Origin: CALVGQ01 sp964368495 | Lineage (GTDB): Bacteria; Bacillota_I; Bacilli_A; Erysipelotrichales; Erysipelotrichaceae | Length of the DNA stretch: 64,000 nt | Assembly: GCA_964368495.1 (NCBI GenBank) | Contig: CAYJAJ010000006.1 | Coordinates: 6,833-70,832 of the forward strand | Direction: 5' to 3' | Part shown: positions 34,330 through 43,515 of the stretch, piece by piece | Layout: each line of letters begins with the position of its first letter | Position numbering within the stretch: the stretch's first letter is position 1 | The notes under the pieces: model-generated | What the model was told of the DNA's origin: nothing | Databases searched by the model: none | What the model saw: only the letters and a program-made list of their open reading frames with translations | Position numbers and translations under genes: made by a program

Positions 34330-34881
34330 ATGACTGAACTAATATTTATTGCATTTGCCTTTGTAACTGATTTTATAGTCACAAGTGTAATTCCAAACGA
34401 TCCTTCAATGAGTCATTTTATCTTTATGAGTAGTGCTGCATTTTCAGCAATGCTTTGTGTAACAAAAGAAAAAAATTGGTATCAAAGTATTTGTATAGCA
34501 TTTTGTGTTGGTGTTATTCTTGATTTCTTATCCTATAACACATTCATGCTGTACACTCCAATTAGTGTTTTATGTTCACTTGTTTTATATCAATGGCGCA
34601 AACATGTCGGAGAAACGATACTTGAACAATTGATGTTGTTGCTTTCGGTCTTGTTTGTAAAGGAAAGCCTGGTTTATTTCTTTATGGTTATAGGACATGG
34701 GTTTACCTTGAGTTTCACAACATTTCTATTAAATCGTTGTATTACAACTTTAATGTTAAATGCTCCAATCGTTCTAATAATACTTTATATATATTCACTT
34801 AAACAGGAGTTTGATTTCAAACTCGAAGAAAATAAGAAAAAAGCAGAGAGAAGACTTTTAAAAGATATCATAGGGAAGTAG
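34330..34881 (+). CDS. mreD: Rod shape-determining protein MreD
   Basis: A 183-residue membrane protein with about five hydrophobic segments (LIFIAFAFVTDFIVTSVI, FCVGVILDFLSYN, LMLLLSVLFVKESLVYFF, APIVLIILYIYSL) and a charged C-terminal tail (EENKKKAERRLLKDI). The size, topology and the conserved position right after mreC support MreD, whose sequence is always weakly conserved. It is the integral component of the MreBCD elongation complex. The start follows GAAGAGGGTAG in the end of mreC. Confidence 0.8.
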   Translation: MTELIFIAFAFVTDFIVTSVIPNDPSMSHFIFMSSAAFSAMLCVTKEKNWYQSICIAFCVGVILDFLSYNTFMLYTPISVLCSLVLYQWRKHVGETILEQLMLLLSVLFVKESLVYFFMVIGHGFTLSFTTFLLNRCITTLMLNAPIVLIILYIYSLKQEFDFKLEENKKKAERRLLKDIIGK

Positions 34882-34946
34882 ATGACTACTTGCCTTTTTT
34901 TGTTCTATATCCTGGTAGGATTCATATAATGTATTGGGTGATGAAT

Positions 34947-35522
34947 ATGAACTATAAAGATAGCTGTAGACAAAGAATACAATCAAGAAGGGGTTATAGT
35001 AACTACAAAGATAAAAATATTTTTCTTAAAAGCTTATATAGTATTGTGATGCTATTTTTGCTTGTTTCTACTGTTGTGTTGGGAGATTTAATTAATAAAA
35101 ATAATGGATTTGATACTCTTTTAGCAAACTTAAATTCAATTATTAAACCAATTCAAACATTTGAGTTGGGAAATTGGATTCCATTTGAAAATTGGTTTGC
35201 TCAAGATAATGCAGTAGAAGTAAGTGTGTCTTCTCATTATGAAGAACTGGAAAACCAATACTTTGAAGCCCTGAATAATCAAGTAGTGAGTGTGGATGAT
35301 GGGATAGTTTTATATGTTGCATCACAAGCAACCGGAGAATTGGTACTTATTAAACAAGATAACGGAATAATTGCAACTTATGGTTCAATGAATGAAATTC
35401 ATGTTGATGAAGATGATCGGATTTTAAAAGGGCAAATTTTAGGTTTAACTGAAGAAGTTGTCTATTTGGATTTTAATGATAATGGAAATGAAATAAGTTA
35501 TATGGATGCACTAGAAAGATGA
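34947..35522 (+). CDS. SpoIVFA-like membrane protein with degenerate LytM domain
   Basis: A ~191-residue protein with a basic cytoplasmic N-terminus (DSCRQRIQSRRGYSNYKDK), one membrane helix (SIVMLFLLVSTVVLG) and an extracellular C-terminal domain that reads like a lysostaphin/M23 fold (VSVDDGIVLYVASQATGELVLIKQDNG.., ATYGSMNEIHVDEDDRILKGQILG). The zinc-binding histidines of active M23 peptidases are missing, so it is likely a non-catalytic regulator. In Bacillus SpoIVFA has the same layout and inhibits the adjacent SpoIVFB protease. The next gene starts inside its stop (ATGA overlap). GGGTGATG precedes the ATG at 34947; an ATG at 34929 is possible. Confidence 0.72.
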   Translation: MNYKDSCRQRIQSRRGYSNYKDKNIFLKSLYSIVMLFLLVSTVVLGDLINKNNGFDTLLANLNSIIKPIQTFELGNWIPFENWFAQDNAVEVSVSSHYEELENQYFEALNNQVVSVDDGIVLYVASQATGELVLIKQDNGIIATYGSMNEIHVDEDDRILKGQILGLTEEVVYLDFNDNGNEISYMDALER

Positions 35523-36169
35523 AATTCAAAGTTCATCTTTTAACTTTTTTGTTATGGATTGTAGCTTTTTTAAATGATAGTATCAAACCAATAATCTTTT
35601 TGTTTTTGATGATGACAATTCATGAACTGGCTCACTGTATGATGGCATGGTTTTTTAAATTAAAGGTAAGTCGAATTGATATGTTTCCTTTTGGCTTATG
35701 CGCTAAAATTGAAAAGTTAGAATCCCAGTCTTGTTTAGTGCAAATATGTGTAATTCTTGCAGGGTTATTAATTCATGGAGTGATTCCTATTTTATTGCTA
35801 TATTTATATAAAGTTGATTTTATTTCTTTGGTGTTTTATAAATGGTGTTTAATGATGAATTTTCAAATATGTTTATTTAATTGTTTACCCATTTATCCGC
35901 TTGATGGATCAAGAATTTTTCAAGCGCTGTTATTAAGTGTTTTTTCATTTTATACTACAAAAAAAATAATATATCTTTTTTCAGTGATATTTTCTGCAAC
36001 TTTTTTTATGTTTATAAAAGTAGAAGCGTCCTCATTGCTTGTTTTTTCACTATTGATATTCATCAATTTAATACAAATAAAAGATATGAAATTAGAAGCA
36101 GCATTGCATAAAATTAGTTGTGATTTATTAATATTTATTTTAATGGTTTATGTATATGTTTATCAATAG
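35519..36169 (+). CDS. SpoIVFB-like M50 site-2 intramembrane protease
   Basis: A 216-residue polytopic membrane metalloprotease of the S2P family. The zinc motif HELAH at residues 35-39 lies in a membrane segment, and the third ligand motif NCLPIYPLDG is at 121-130. Five or six hydrophobic segments are visible and there is no C-terminal CBS domain. SpoIVFB cleaves pro-sigma-K in sporulating Bacillus; homologues also cut anti-sigma factors. The preceding gene is its likely regulator and is translationally coupled. Whether this organism sporulates cannot be judged here; an RsgI-like anti-sigma factor 10 kb away would be a possible substrate (inference). Confidence 0.85.
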   Translation: MKFKVHLLTFLLWIVAFLNDSIKPIIFLFLMMTIHELAHCMMAWFFKLKVSRIDMFPFGLCAKIEKLESQSCLVQICVILAGLLIHGVIPILLLYLYKVDFISLVFYKWCLMMNFQICLFNCLPIYPLDGSRIFQALLLSVFSFYTTKKIIYLFSVIFSATFFMFIKVEASSLLVFSLLIFINLIQIKDMKLEAALHKISCDLLIFILMVYVYVYQ

Positions 36170-36229
36170 GGTTAATAATTGATTTGTAGATAAAATATTT
36201 TAAAAACAAAAGTCAAGCCTCTTATTTTA

Positions 36230-36238
36230 TGTTATAAT
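36230..36238 (+). promoter_or_regulatory. Extended -10 promoter of the ZnuA-like gene
   Basis: TGTTATAAT, an extended -10 box with no clear -35 element, 24 bp before the start codon. Confidence 0.45.
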
Positions 36239-36261
36239 TCTTAAAGAAGGCGAGTGATAAG

Positions 36262-37293
36262 ATGAAAAAACGTATATGGTTATGCTTATTTTTAAGTTTA
36301 ATGACACTTACTGGTTGTCGTTCTGTTACACCAAAAGTTGTCTATACAGTGTATCCGATTGGTTATATATTTGATCGATTAGCTGGTGATAGAGTTGAGA
36401 AAGTTTCAATTCAAGAAGATGTCATAGTTCAAAGGGCAACTGTGGATGATTCTTATGAATGGATACTTGAAGATGCTAGTTTGTTTTTGCATATTGGTAC
36501 TTTAGAACCATATATGGAAATATATGGAGCGACAATACGAGAAACCACACCAACACTTGATTTATCGATTAAAAGCAGTATTTATAGTTTTAAAAGATAC
36601 ACAAGATTTAATGTTGATAATGTGGAATCATGGGTTGAAACTGACTATTATTCGGATGAAGTTATGAGTACTATAGATACGAATACCCGTGATTTATATT
36701 TATGGACTGATCCAATCTCGATGGTTTCAATGGCTAGAGAAATAAAAGGGTGGCTTCAAACTGTATTTCCAGAAGATGCAAGTATTATTGAAGATAACTT
36801 TTTGGCTCTTGAAAGTGATTTAATCAGATTAGATGCTGATTATCAAAATTTATCTTCACAATTAAAACTCGAAGGGCAAACTGTCAAGTTTGTATCCATG
36901 ACTGCAAGTTTTGGTAATTGGCAACGAACATATGGTTTTCAAGTTTATCCGATAATTTTATCAAAGTATGGAGTGCTTCCTACAGATGAACAATTAGAGG
37001 TAATAAAGCAGAGAATTATTAATGATGGGGTAGAATACATTGCATATGAACCAAACATGAGTGAAGATATGGTTGAATTATTTAATAAATTGGAAACTGA
37101 ACTTGATTTGGTAAGGGTGAATTTAAGTAATTTATCTAGTATTAATGAAACACAGAAAAATGAAAACATGGATTACATTTCGATTATGTATGAAAATCTT
37201 AGTACACTTGAGAATATGGCTAGTTATAATATTGGTATTACAGAAGAAGCACAAGGGGATGAAGAAGATTTATCAACTAGTGATGATGAATAA
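36262..37293 (+). CDS. ZnuA-like metal-binding lipoprotein homologue, degenerate site
   Basis: A 343-residue lipoprotein (lipobox LTGC, Cys19) of the cluster A-I metal ABC-transporter binding-protein fold: KVVYTVYPIGYIFDRLAGDRVEKVSI, LFLHIGTLEPYME, LYLWTDPISMVSMAREI, KFVSMTASFGNWQRTYGFQV, GVEYIAYEPNMS. In active ZnuA/MntC proteins histidines occupy the stretches corresponding to 'NPHxWLDP' and 'THDAFGYF'; here these read DLYLWTDP and SMTASFGNW, so two histidine ligands seem lost. No permease or ATPase genes are adjacent. It may bind another ligand or have a structural role. An acidic C-terminal tail (EEAQGDEEDLSTSDDE) is present. AAGAAGGCGAG precedes the start. Confidence 0.75.
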   Translation: MKKRIWLCLFLSLMTLTGCRSVTPKVVYTVYPIGYIFDRLAGDRVEKVSIQEDVIVQRATVDDSYEWILEDASLFLHIGTLEPYMEIYGATIRETTPTLDLSIKSSIYSFKRYTRFNVDNVESWVETDYYSDEVMSTIDTNTRDLYLWTDPISMVSMAREIKGWLQTVFPEDASIIEDNFLALESDLIRLDADYQNLSSQLKLEGQTVKFVSMTASFGNWQRTYGFQVYPIILSKYGVLPTDEQLEVIKQRIINDGVEYIAYEPNMSEDMVELFNKLETELDLVRVNLSNLSSINETQKNENMDYISIMYENLSTLENMASYNIGITEEAQGDEEDLSTSDDE

Positions 37294-37294
37294 G

Positions 37295-37316
37295 AGACCG
37301 TTTATGCGGTCTTTTT
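37295..37316 (+). terminator. Terminator of the ZnuA-like gene
   Basis: AGACCG / CGGTCT stem with a TTTATG loop, then TTTTT. Confidence 0.8.
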
Positions 37317-37333
37317 AGACTTAGGAGACAAAT

Positions 37334-39928
37334 ATGAAAAAAATGATGTTGGTGGATGGAAATTCATTGTTGTTTAGAGCTTTTTATGCAACTATCTATG
37401 GTCGCCCAATGACTACAAGCGAAGGTATATACACAAATGCTGTTTTCGCATTTGCAAACATGATGAATAAAGCAATCGACTTAATACAGCCTGATGCAAT
37501 TCTAATTGCATTTGATTCATCAAAAAAGAACTTTAGACATGAATTATATAGTGAATACAAAGGCGGGCGGAAAGAAACTCCAATCGAATTAATTGGTCAA
37601 TTTCAAATTATTCGTGAATTTTGTGATGCAATGAATTATTGTCGCTATGAAAAAGAAGGAATTGAAGCAGATGATATTATTGGTAGCATGGTTAATAAGT
37701 ATTCAAATTACGATATTAATATTTTAAGCAGTGATCGCGATTTACTTCAATTAATTAATGAAAATGCATCTGTTTGGTTATTGAAAAAAGGTCTTACTGA
37801 CATTGATGAGGTGACCAATGATAACATCATTGAAAAGATTGGCGTTAATCCAAAACAAATTATTGATTTAAAGGGATTGTCTGGAGATAAGTCAGATAAT
37901 ATTCCAGGAATTCCAAAAGTTGGAGATAAAACAGCGCTTAAATTGCTTAATGAATATCATTCATTGGAAAATATAATTGAAAACAGCATAAATATTAAAG
38001 GAAAACTTGGTGAGTCAATTACTACATATAAGGAGCAAGCACTACTTTCGAAACGTTTAGCTACAATTAAGACTGATGAAGAAATACCACTAAATGACTA
38101 TGATTTTACTTATGAACCTAAAGTAAATGAACAAATGGCTTTTTATCAGAAATATGAGATGAATTCTTTAATTAGAAAGCTTCAAGAAAATTCAGTTAAA
38201 GAGGTTAAAGAAAGCACTACCCAAATTCAACATGTATTGAAATGTCCTAGTGAGTTGCTTCATGAAGATGTGTTAATCCTTTTTGATATGGACTTAGAAA
38301 ATCCTTATTTAGCATCATTGTATGGATTAGCGCTGAAGGATGAAAAAAATAGTGTTTATATGGTTTTAGACGATGTAATGAAGGACGAGTGTTTGTTGTC
38401 GTTTTTATCAAGTAATTTATCAAAAATGAGCTATGATGTTAAAAATGTTATGCATGTGCTTAATCGTTATGATTTAGTTGTCAACCATTTGAGTTTCGAT
38501 GCAATGATTGCGATATTTTTGTGTGATACGACAATCAATAGTTTAGAAAAAATACAAATTAAATATGATTTTAATTTGCCATATCAGCTACATGAAATTT
38601 ATGGCAAAGAAAACAAAATGACTTTACCTTTGTTGTCTCAACAAATAGAGCATATTGGTGCTAAAGCTGATTTGCTTTATCAAGCTGCAATAAAATCAAA
38701 AGAAGATTTAAAAACTTTAGAATTAGAGTCACTGTTTTATGATATTGAAATGCCACTAGCAACAGTCTTGTTTAACATGGAAAAACAAGGAATTCATGTT
38801 GATCAGAATTGTCTTGATGATATTTCAAAAACAATGAAAGATAAAATTGATGAAATAAGCTCACGAATGAATGAGTACACAGACGAAGAAGTTAATTATA
38901 ATTCTCCTAAGCAGTTAGCAGTGCTTTTATTTGATAAATTAGGATTAAAAGAAAATAAGAAACGTTCTACATCGATAGAAATTCTTGAAAAACTAAAAGG
39001 TAAACATCCAATCATTGATGATTTAATTAGTTATCGAAAATATCAAAAATTAGTAAGTACTTATTCAGAAGGACTTAAAAAATCAATTTTCAGTGATGGG
39101 AAAATTCATACAATTTACAATCAATGTATTACACAAACAGGAAGATTATCAAGTACAGCACCAAACCTACAAAATATTAGTGTTCGAGATGAAGAAGGTC
39201 GATTGGTTAGAAAAGCATTTGTTGCCACTGGTGATAATGTCTTGTTGTCTGCGGATTATTCGCAAGTGGAGCTTAGAATCCTTGCCCATATGGCTAAGGA
39301 AAAACGCTTGATTGAAACATTTAATTTAGGGATTGATGTTCATACACAAACTGCATGTGATATATTTGAGGTACAACAAGATGAAGTGACTTCTTTACAA
39401 AGACGACAAGCAAAAGCCGTTAATTTTGGTATTGTTTATGGAATATCTGATTTTGGTTTATCTGAACAGCTTCAAATAAGTGTTAAAGAAGCACAAGCAT
39501 TTATAGAGAAATACTTACAAACATATCCAAATATATCAATATTTATGAAAGAAGTAGTTGATTTTTGTATAGAGAATGGATATGTTAAGACAATTTTAAA
39601 TCGCCGTAGAGAAATAAAAGAGATTCATGATAAGAACTATATGATTAGAGAGTTTGGTAAAAGAGCTGCAATGAATGCACCGATACAAGGAACGGCAGCA
39701 GATTTGATTAAAATTGCAATGATCAACATAGAAAAAGAGTTAAAAGCAAGAAAATTAAAATCAAAAATGATTTTGCAAGTACATGATGAATTGATTTTTG
39801 ATGTTGTTATAGAGGAGATTGAAGTAATGAAAGAGCTAGTTAAATCACAAATGAAACATGCGATGAAACTTGATGTAGAACTTGAAGTTCAAGTTGAGTG
39901 TGGTAAAACTTGGTATGAGGCAAAATAA
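37334..39928 (+). CDS. polA: DNA polymerase I
   Basis: An 864-residue family A polymerase for repair and Okazaki-fragment maturation. The N-terminal 5'-3' exonuclease (FEN) domain has MLVDGNSLLFRAFYAT, EGIEADDIIGSM, ILSSDRDLLQLI and LKGLSGDKSDNIPGIPKVGDKTA. A central 3'-5' exonuclease-like region (LILFDMDLENPYLASL) keeps little of the DEDD set and is probably inactive, as in Bacillus. The polymerase domain has motif A LLSADYSQVELRILAH, motif B RRQAKAVNFGIVYGIS and motif C LQVHDELIFDV. It is 40 nt after the preceding stop with GGAGAC before the ATG, and the stop overlaps the fpg start. Confidence 0.97.
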   Translation: MKKMMLVDGNSLLFRAFYATIYGRPMTTSEGIYTNAVFAFANMMNKAIDLIQPDAILIAFDSSKKNFRHELYSEYKGGRKETPIELIGQFQIIREFCDAMNYCRYEKEGIEADDIIGSMVNKYSNYDINILSSDRDLLQLINENASVWLLKKGLTDIDEVTNDNIIEKIGVNPKQIIDLKGLSGDKSDNIPGIPKVGDKTALKLLNEYHSLENIIENSINIKGKLGESITTYKEQALLSKRLATIKTDEEIPLNDYDFTYEPKVNEQMAFYQKYEMNSLIRKLQENSVKEVKESTTQIQHVLKCPSELLHEDVLILFDMDLENPYLASLYGLALKDEKNSVYMVLDDVMKDECLLSFLSSNLSKMSYDVKNVMHVLNRYDLVVNHLSFDAMIAIFLCDTTINSLEKIQIKYDFNLPYQLHEIYGKENKMTLPLLSQQIEHIGAKADLLYQAAIKSKEDLKTLELESLFYDIEMPLATVLFNMEKQGIHVDQNCLDDISKTMKDKIDEISSRMNEYTDEEVNYNSPKQLAVLLFDKLGLKENKKRSTSIEILEKLKGKHPIIDDLISYRKYQKLVSTYSEGLKKSIFSDGKIHTIYNQCITQTGRLSSTAPNLQNISVRDEEGRLVRKAFVATGDNVLLSADYSQVELRILAHMAKEKRLIETFNLGIDVHTQTACDIFEVQQDEVTSLQRRQAKAVNFGIVYGISDFGLSEQLQISVKEAQAFIEKYLQTYPNISIFMKEVVDFCIENGYVKTILNRRREIKEIHDKNYMIREFGKRAAMNAPIQGTAADLIKIAMINIEKELKARKLKSKMILQVHDELIFDVVIEEIEVMKELVKSQMKHAMKLDVELEVQVECGKTWYEAK

Positions 39929-40743
39929 TGCCAGAACTTCCTGAGGTTGAAACGGTAGTTAAAACTCTTGAACAATTAATTAGTCAAAGAAAAATTACCG
40001 ATGTTCATGTACTTTATGATAAAATATTAGATAGAAATACAGAAGAATTTAAACAAACAATAATAAATCAAAGTTTTTTAGGCTTTAAAAGACGAGGTAA
40101 GTATATTATTTTTCAGTTAAACAATTGTGATTTAGTAGTTCACTTACGCATGGAAGGTAAATTCTATGTCAAAAGTGTCGATGAGAATTTTGATCATCAC
40201 ACGCACATTCAGTTTTTCTTAGATGATGGAAGAAGATTGGATTATCATGATGTAAGAAAGTTTGGAACATTTGAAATAATTGATAAATCAGACAATTATG
40301 ATTGTTTTAAAAAACTTGGTCCAGAACCATTTAGTGAAATGTTTAATGAAGAATATATCAAGAATAAAATTAGAAACAAGAAGATTGCCTTAAAAAAAAT
40401 GTTGTTAGATCAAAGTTTTGTTGCAGGCATTGGAAATATTTATGCTGATGAAGTGTGCTTTAGAATGAAGCTACATCCATTGCATTTAATTAATGATTTA
40501 TCAGATAAGCAAGTAAAGGAATTAATTATATCAATACGATCTGTGTTAAGTAAAGCAATTAAGGCAGGTGGTAGCACAATTCGTAGCTATACATCATCTT
40601 TAGGTGTGAATGGATTATTTCAACTTCAAATTGATGTGTATGGAAGAGAAAATGAACCCTGCACCAATTGTAAAACTCGAATTAAAAAGATAAAAGTTGG
40701 GGGAAGAGGGACTTGTTTTTGTCCTAACTGTCAAAAAATATAA
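39928..40743 (+). CDS. mutM: Formamidopyrimidine-DNA glycosylase
   Basis: A 271-residue base-excision enzyme (MutM/Fpg) that removes 8-oxoguanine and FapyG and nicks by beta/delta elimination. It starts with the invariant MPELPEVETV, where Pro2 is the catalytic nucleophile and Glu3 the acid. The central LVVHLRMEGKFYV gives the catalytic lysine. A helix-two-turn-helix segment has LLDQSFVAGIGNIYADEVCF, and the C-terminal zinc finger has CTNC and CPNC. Its ATG overlaps the polA stop (TAATG). PolA-Fpg-CoaE is a gene order common in Bacillota. Confidence 0.97.
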   Translation: MPELPEVETVVKTLEQLISQRKITDVHVLYDKILDRNTEEFKQTIINQSFLGFKRRGKYIIFQLNNCDLVVHLRMEGKFYVKSVDENFDHHTHIQFFLDDGRRLDYHDVRKFGTFEIIDKSDNYDCFKKLGPEPFSEMFNEEYIKNKIRNKKIALKKMLLDQSFVAGIGNIYADEVCFRMKLHPLHLINDLSDKQVKELIISIRSVLSKAIKAGGSTIRSYTSSLGVNGLFQLQIDVYGRENEPCTNCKTRIKKIKVGGRGTCFCPNCQKI

Positions 40744-40764
40744 ATAAGCACTAATGGAGGGGTT

Positions 40765-41337
40765 ATGAAAAGAGTCGCAATTACTGGGACAATTGGTTCA
40801 GGTAAATCAATGTGTAGCTTAATTTTAAAGAAATTAGGTTATACGGTCTTTGATTGTGATGAAGTTTCTAAACAATTGCTTCAAAGAAATGAAAATGGTT
40901 ATCATCAAGTGGTAAAAAGATTTAATTGTTTAAACAAAGAACACGAAATTGATAAAGAATGTTTGGCATCGATTGTCTTTAATGATACTGAAGCAAAACA
41001 AGATTTAGAGGCTATTCTTCATCCACTTATTTTAAATAGGATGTTTGAAGAAAGTGAGCGATGCAAAAGTCAAATATTCTTTGCTGAGGTACCTTTGTTG
41101 TTTGAATCAAATTGGCAACAATATTTTGATGTCGTTCTTGTGATAAGCGTTCGCGATGATATTAGAATAAGTAGAATGAATGAATTTAGAAATATGGATA
41201 AGTATCAAGTGATGCAAAGAATGAAGTCACAAATGAGTGAAAAAGATAAAATAAACAAAGCAACAAAAGTAATTGAAAATAACGGAAATACTGAACAATT
41301 AGAAAAGGATTTAATTGAGTGGTTAAATACTTTGTAG
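40765..41337 (+). CDS. coaE: Dephospho-CoA kinase
   Basis: A 190-residue P-loop kinase for the last step of coenzyme A synthesis (dephospho-CoA to CoA). The Walker A is ITGTIGSGKSMCS, followed by FDCDEVSKQLL, the CoaE stretch LEAILHPLILNRMFEE, FFAEVPLLFES and VVLVISVRDDIRISRM with the lid RM/QxR residues. GGAGGGGTT precedes the ATG, 21 nt after mutM. Its stop lies immediately before the AGGAGGA of the dnaB gene, so translation is likely linked. Confidence 0.95.
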   Translation: MKRVAITGTIGSGKSMCSLILKKLGYTVFDCDEVSKQLLQRNENGYHQVVKRFNCLNKEHEIDKECLASIVFNDTEAKQDLEAILHPLILNRMFEESERCKSQIFFAEVPLLFESNWQQYFDVVLVISVRDDIRISRMNEFRNMDKYQVMQRMKSQMSEKDKINKATKVIENNGNTEQLEKDLIEWLNTL

Positions 41338-41345
41338 GAGGAGCT

Positions 41346-42533
41346 ATGGATTTAAAAGGAAAAGATGGATATAAAGTTGAGTGCTCATTTGCATTAACGA
41401 ATGAACAAATTTATTCCTTAATGCAATGTTATCAATCGTGCATAGGGTCGTGTGCTGTATCACTGTATTTAACACTTATTAGTGAGTCGATTGAACAAAG
41501 AGGGTTTGATTTGCACCAGAGAATTTGTGCACTTATGGGAATTGATATTGTAGCGTTTGAACATGCAAGGAATGCTTGCGAAGAATACAATTTATTACAG
41601 ACTTACGCAAATGAAAGTGATTCAAAAACTACATTTATTTATGTAGTCAAACCTGCGCTTTTGGTGAATGATTTTGTTGCGCATGCAGTTTATGGAAGAA
41701 GATTATTTCAAGTGGTAAATTCTAAAGTTATTGAGGCAACAAAGTCAAAACATATTCAACCTATTTACGATAAATCGGATTATAAAAATATATCAAAGAA
41801 GTTTAATTCACAAAAACTACAAGCTTGGAATAGTGAGGATGAAGTAAAGTTTAACAAAGTGAAACCTATCTATACCTTTAATCAATCAATGGATGCACAT
41901 ATTCGTTTTGATTATGCTACTTTTTTACAAGAGAGCACTAATTTATCTTTTCCGATAGAAGCTAGAACAAAAGAAGCACTTCAAATTATTGGTGAGCTGG
42001 CTACAGTTTATGGTGTTGCTTCTGATAGAATGCGTATTTTGGTTGGTCATTGTATTAATAATTCTACAAATGTGCTTGATATTCAGAAGTTAAAAGCGCT
42101 TGTTTCTTATGAAAAACCAAAAGAAACAAAAGCTAAAAATCCTTATGATTTATCACCAGTTTTGTTTTTGCAAAACATACAAGAGGGAATACCGGTAAGC
42201 AAAAGTGATGCCAAAGTATTGGAAGACTGCGTGAGCAAATACAGGTTAAAACAGGAAGTAGTTAATGTATTAATAGAAACCGTATTAAGAAAAAATAATA
42301 ATCGTTTAAATACTGCGTTTGTAGAAAAAATTGCAACATCCTGGGTAAGAAGTAAAATAGATACTTTAGAAGCAGCTTTAGAGGCTTCTAAGGAAATTGG
42401 AGTAAAACAATCAAATTATAAAGTTCGAAAAGTTGAATTGCCAAAGACATTTGTTGATGATAGTGATGTAGCTAAAATGAGTGATGAAGAATTGAATAAA
42501 CTTAGAGAAAGACTAAAAAGAAATGGAGGTTAA
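41346..42533 (+). CDS. dnaB: Replication initiation/membrane attachment protein DnaB (DnaD-like)
   Basis: A 395-residue Bacillota-type DnaB (not the DnaB helicase). The N-terminal winged-helix part has FALTNEQIYSLMQCYQ and ICALMGIDIVAFEHARNAC. The C-terminal DnaD-like helical domain has NPYDLSPVLFLQNIQEGIP, KYRLKQEVVNVLIETVLRKN and FVEKIATSWVRSKIDTLEAALE, close to the YxxxI pattern of DnaB/DnaD. It helps load the replicative helicase at the origin and at restart forks together with DnaI, the next gene. AGGAGGAGC lies before the ATG at 41346; an earlier in-frame start inside coaE is ignored. Confidence 0.88.
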   Translation: MDLKGKDGYKVECSFALTNEQIYSLMQCYQSCIGSCAVSLYLTLISESIEQRGFDLHQRICALMGIDIVAFEHARNACEEYNLLQTYANESDSKTTFIYVVKPALLVNDFVAHAVYGRRLFQVVNSKVIEATKSKHIQPIYDKSDYKNISKKFNSQKLQAWNSEDEVKFNKVKPIYTFNQSMDAHIRFDYATFLQESTNLSFPIEARTKEALQIIGELATVYGVASDRMRILVGHCINNSTNVLDIQKLKALVSYEKPKETKAKNPYDLSPVLFLQNIQEGIPVSKSDAKVLEDCVSKYRLKQEVVNVLIETVLRKNNNRLNTAFVEKIATSWVRSKIDTLEAALEASKEIGVKQSNYKVRKVELPKTFVDDSDVAKMSDEELNKLRERLKRNGG

Positions 42534-42538
42534 TTTAG

Positions 42539-43441
42539 ATGAAACCACTTAATTTTAAAGTTGAAGTAAATGATGAAGTTTTAAAAGAAAGAAATAAGTG
42601 CATTGAAATGTTAAAAAAAGATGAATATCTTTTGGAATTATGTGCAAAATCAAATATAGATACTAGTTTAATTGAAAAGTATCCATATCGTTTTTTAAAG
42701 TGGATTAATGGTATTAAGCTTTGTGGAAATTGTATGGGATTAAGTGAATGCAAACAAGAGAATATCGGGAAAGTTTATCATCTAAAGTATGATGGCTATT
42801 TGGACTTTGTTTTACAGTCATGTCGTTATACAAGAACAAAACAAAAAGAACTTGCTCATCTAAAATCGTTTGCTATCAATGATATGCCTTCTACTTTAAA
42901 TAATGTATCAATTGGACAATTGGAAACAAATGCATTAAATGGCATTGCTATTTCTGAAGTAGATTATTGGCTACAAAGTCCAAATGAAATTGGATTTTAT
43001 CTTCATGGTAAAATGGGGGTTGGAAAAAGCACTTTAGCAGCATGTGCATGCAATGAGTTGGCAAGGGAGAATAAATGGGTTGCGTTTGTTAATGTTCCAG
43101 ATTTTGTAATGAGAATGAAAAGTTTATTTAATAGTCCAGAGGAGTATCAAAAACAAATTAGAATCTGTCAGAATGTGGATTTTTTAGTTTTAGATGATAT
43201 TGGAGCTGAAAGTGTAACTGCGTGGGTAAGAGATGAACTATTATTTCCGATTTTAAATAAAAGAATGGATGAAAAGAAGTTCACGTGGTTTACTAGCAAT
43301 GAAGACTTAGATAGTTTGCTAGAACATTATTCATTTAGCTCAAAGTTTGGTGAAGAAAAAATGAAAGCAGTTAGAATAATGGAAAGAATTAAAACTTTAA
43401 GTAAAATGCATATCATTGGTGGTGAAAATCGTAGGGTTTAG
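42539..43441 (+). CDS. dnaI: Primosomal helicase loader DnaI
   Basis: A 300-residue AAA+ helicase loader. The N-terminal half has a cysteine-rich zinc-binding stretch (LCGNCMGLSECKQENIG and QSCRYTRTKQ) as in DnaI. The ATPase domain has Walker A HGKMGVGKSTLAACACNE, Walker B FLVLDDIGAESVTAW and sensor 1 FTWFTSNEDL, with an R-finger-like RIMERIKTLSK at the end. It delivers the replicative helicase to DNA with DnaB, whose gene ends 5 nt upstream. GGAGGTTAATTTAG precedes the ATG. Confidence 0.93.
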   Translation: MKPLNFKVEVNDEVLKERNKCIEMLKKDEYLLELCAKSNIDTSLIEKYPYRFLKWINGIKLCGNCMGLSECKQENIGKVYHLKYDGYLDFVLQSCRYTRTKQKELAHLKSFAINDMPSTLNNVSIGQLETNALNGIAISEVDYWLQSPNEIGFYLHGKMGVGKSTLAACACNELARENKWVAFVNVPDFVMRMKSLFNSPEEYQKQIRICQNVDFLVLDDIGAESVTAWVRDELLFPILNKRMDEKKFTWFTSNEDLDSLLEHYSFSSKFGEEKMKAVRIMERIKTLSKMHIIGGENRRV

Positions 43442-43515
43442 TAAAATTCGATAGTTAGTGTTTTATTTCACAAAATAAAATGATATTATATTATTGGATA
43501 AAAGGAGATTGTCAA

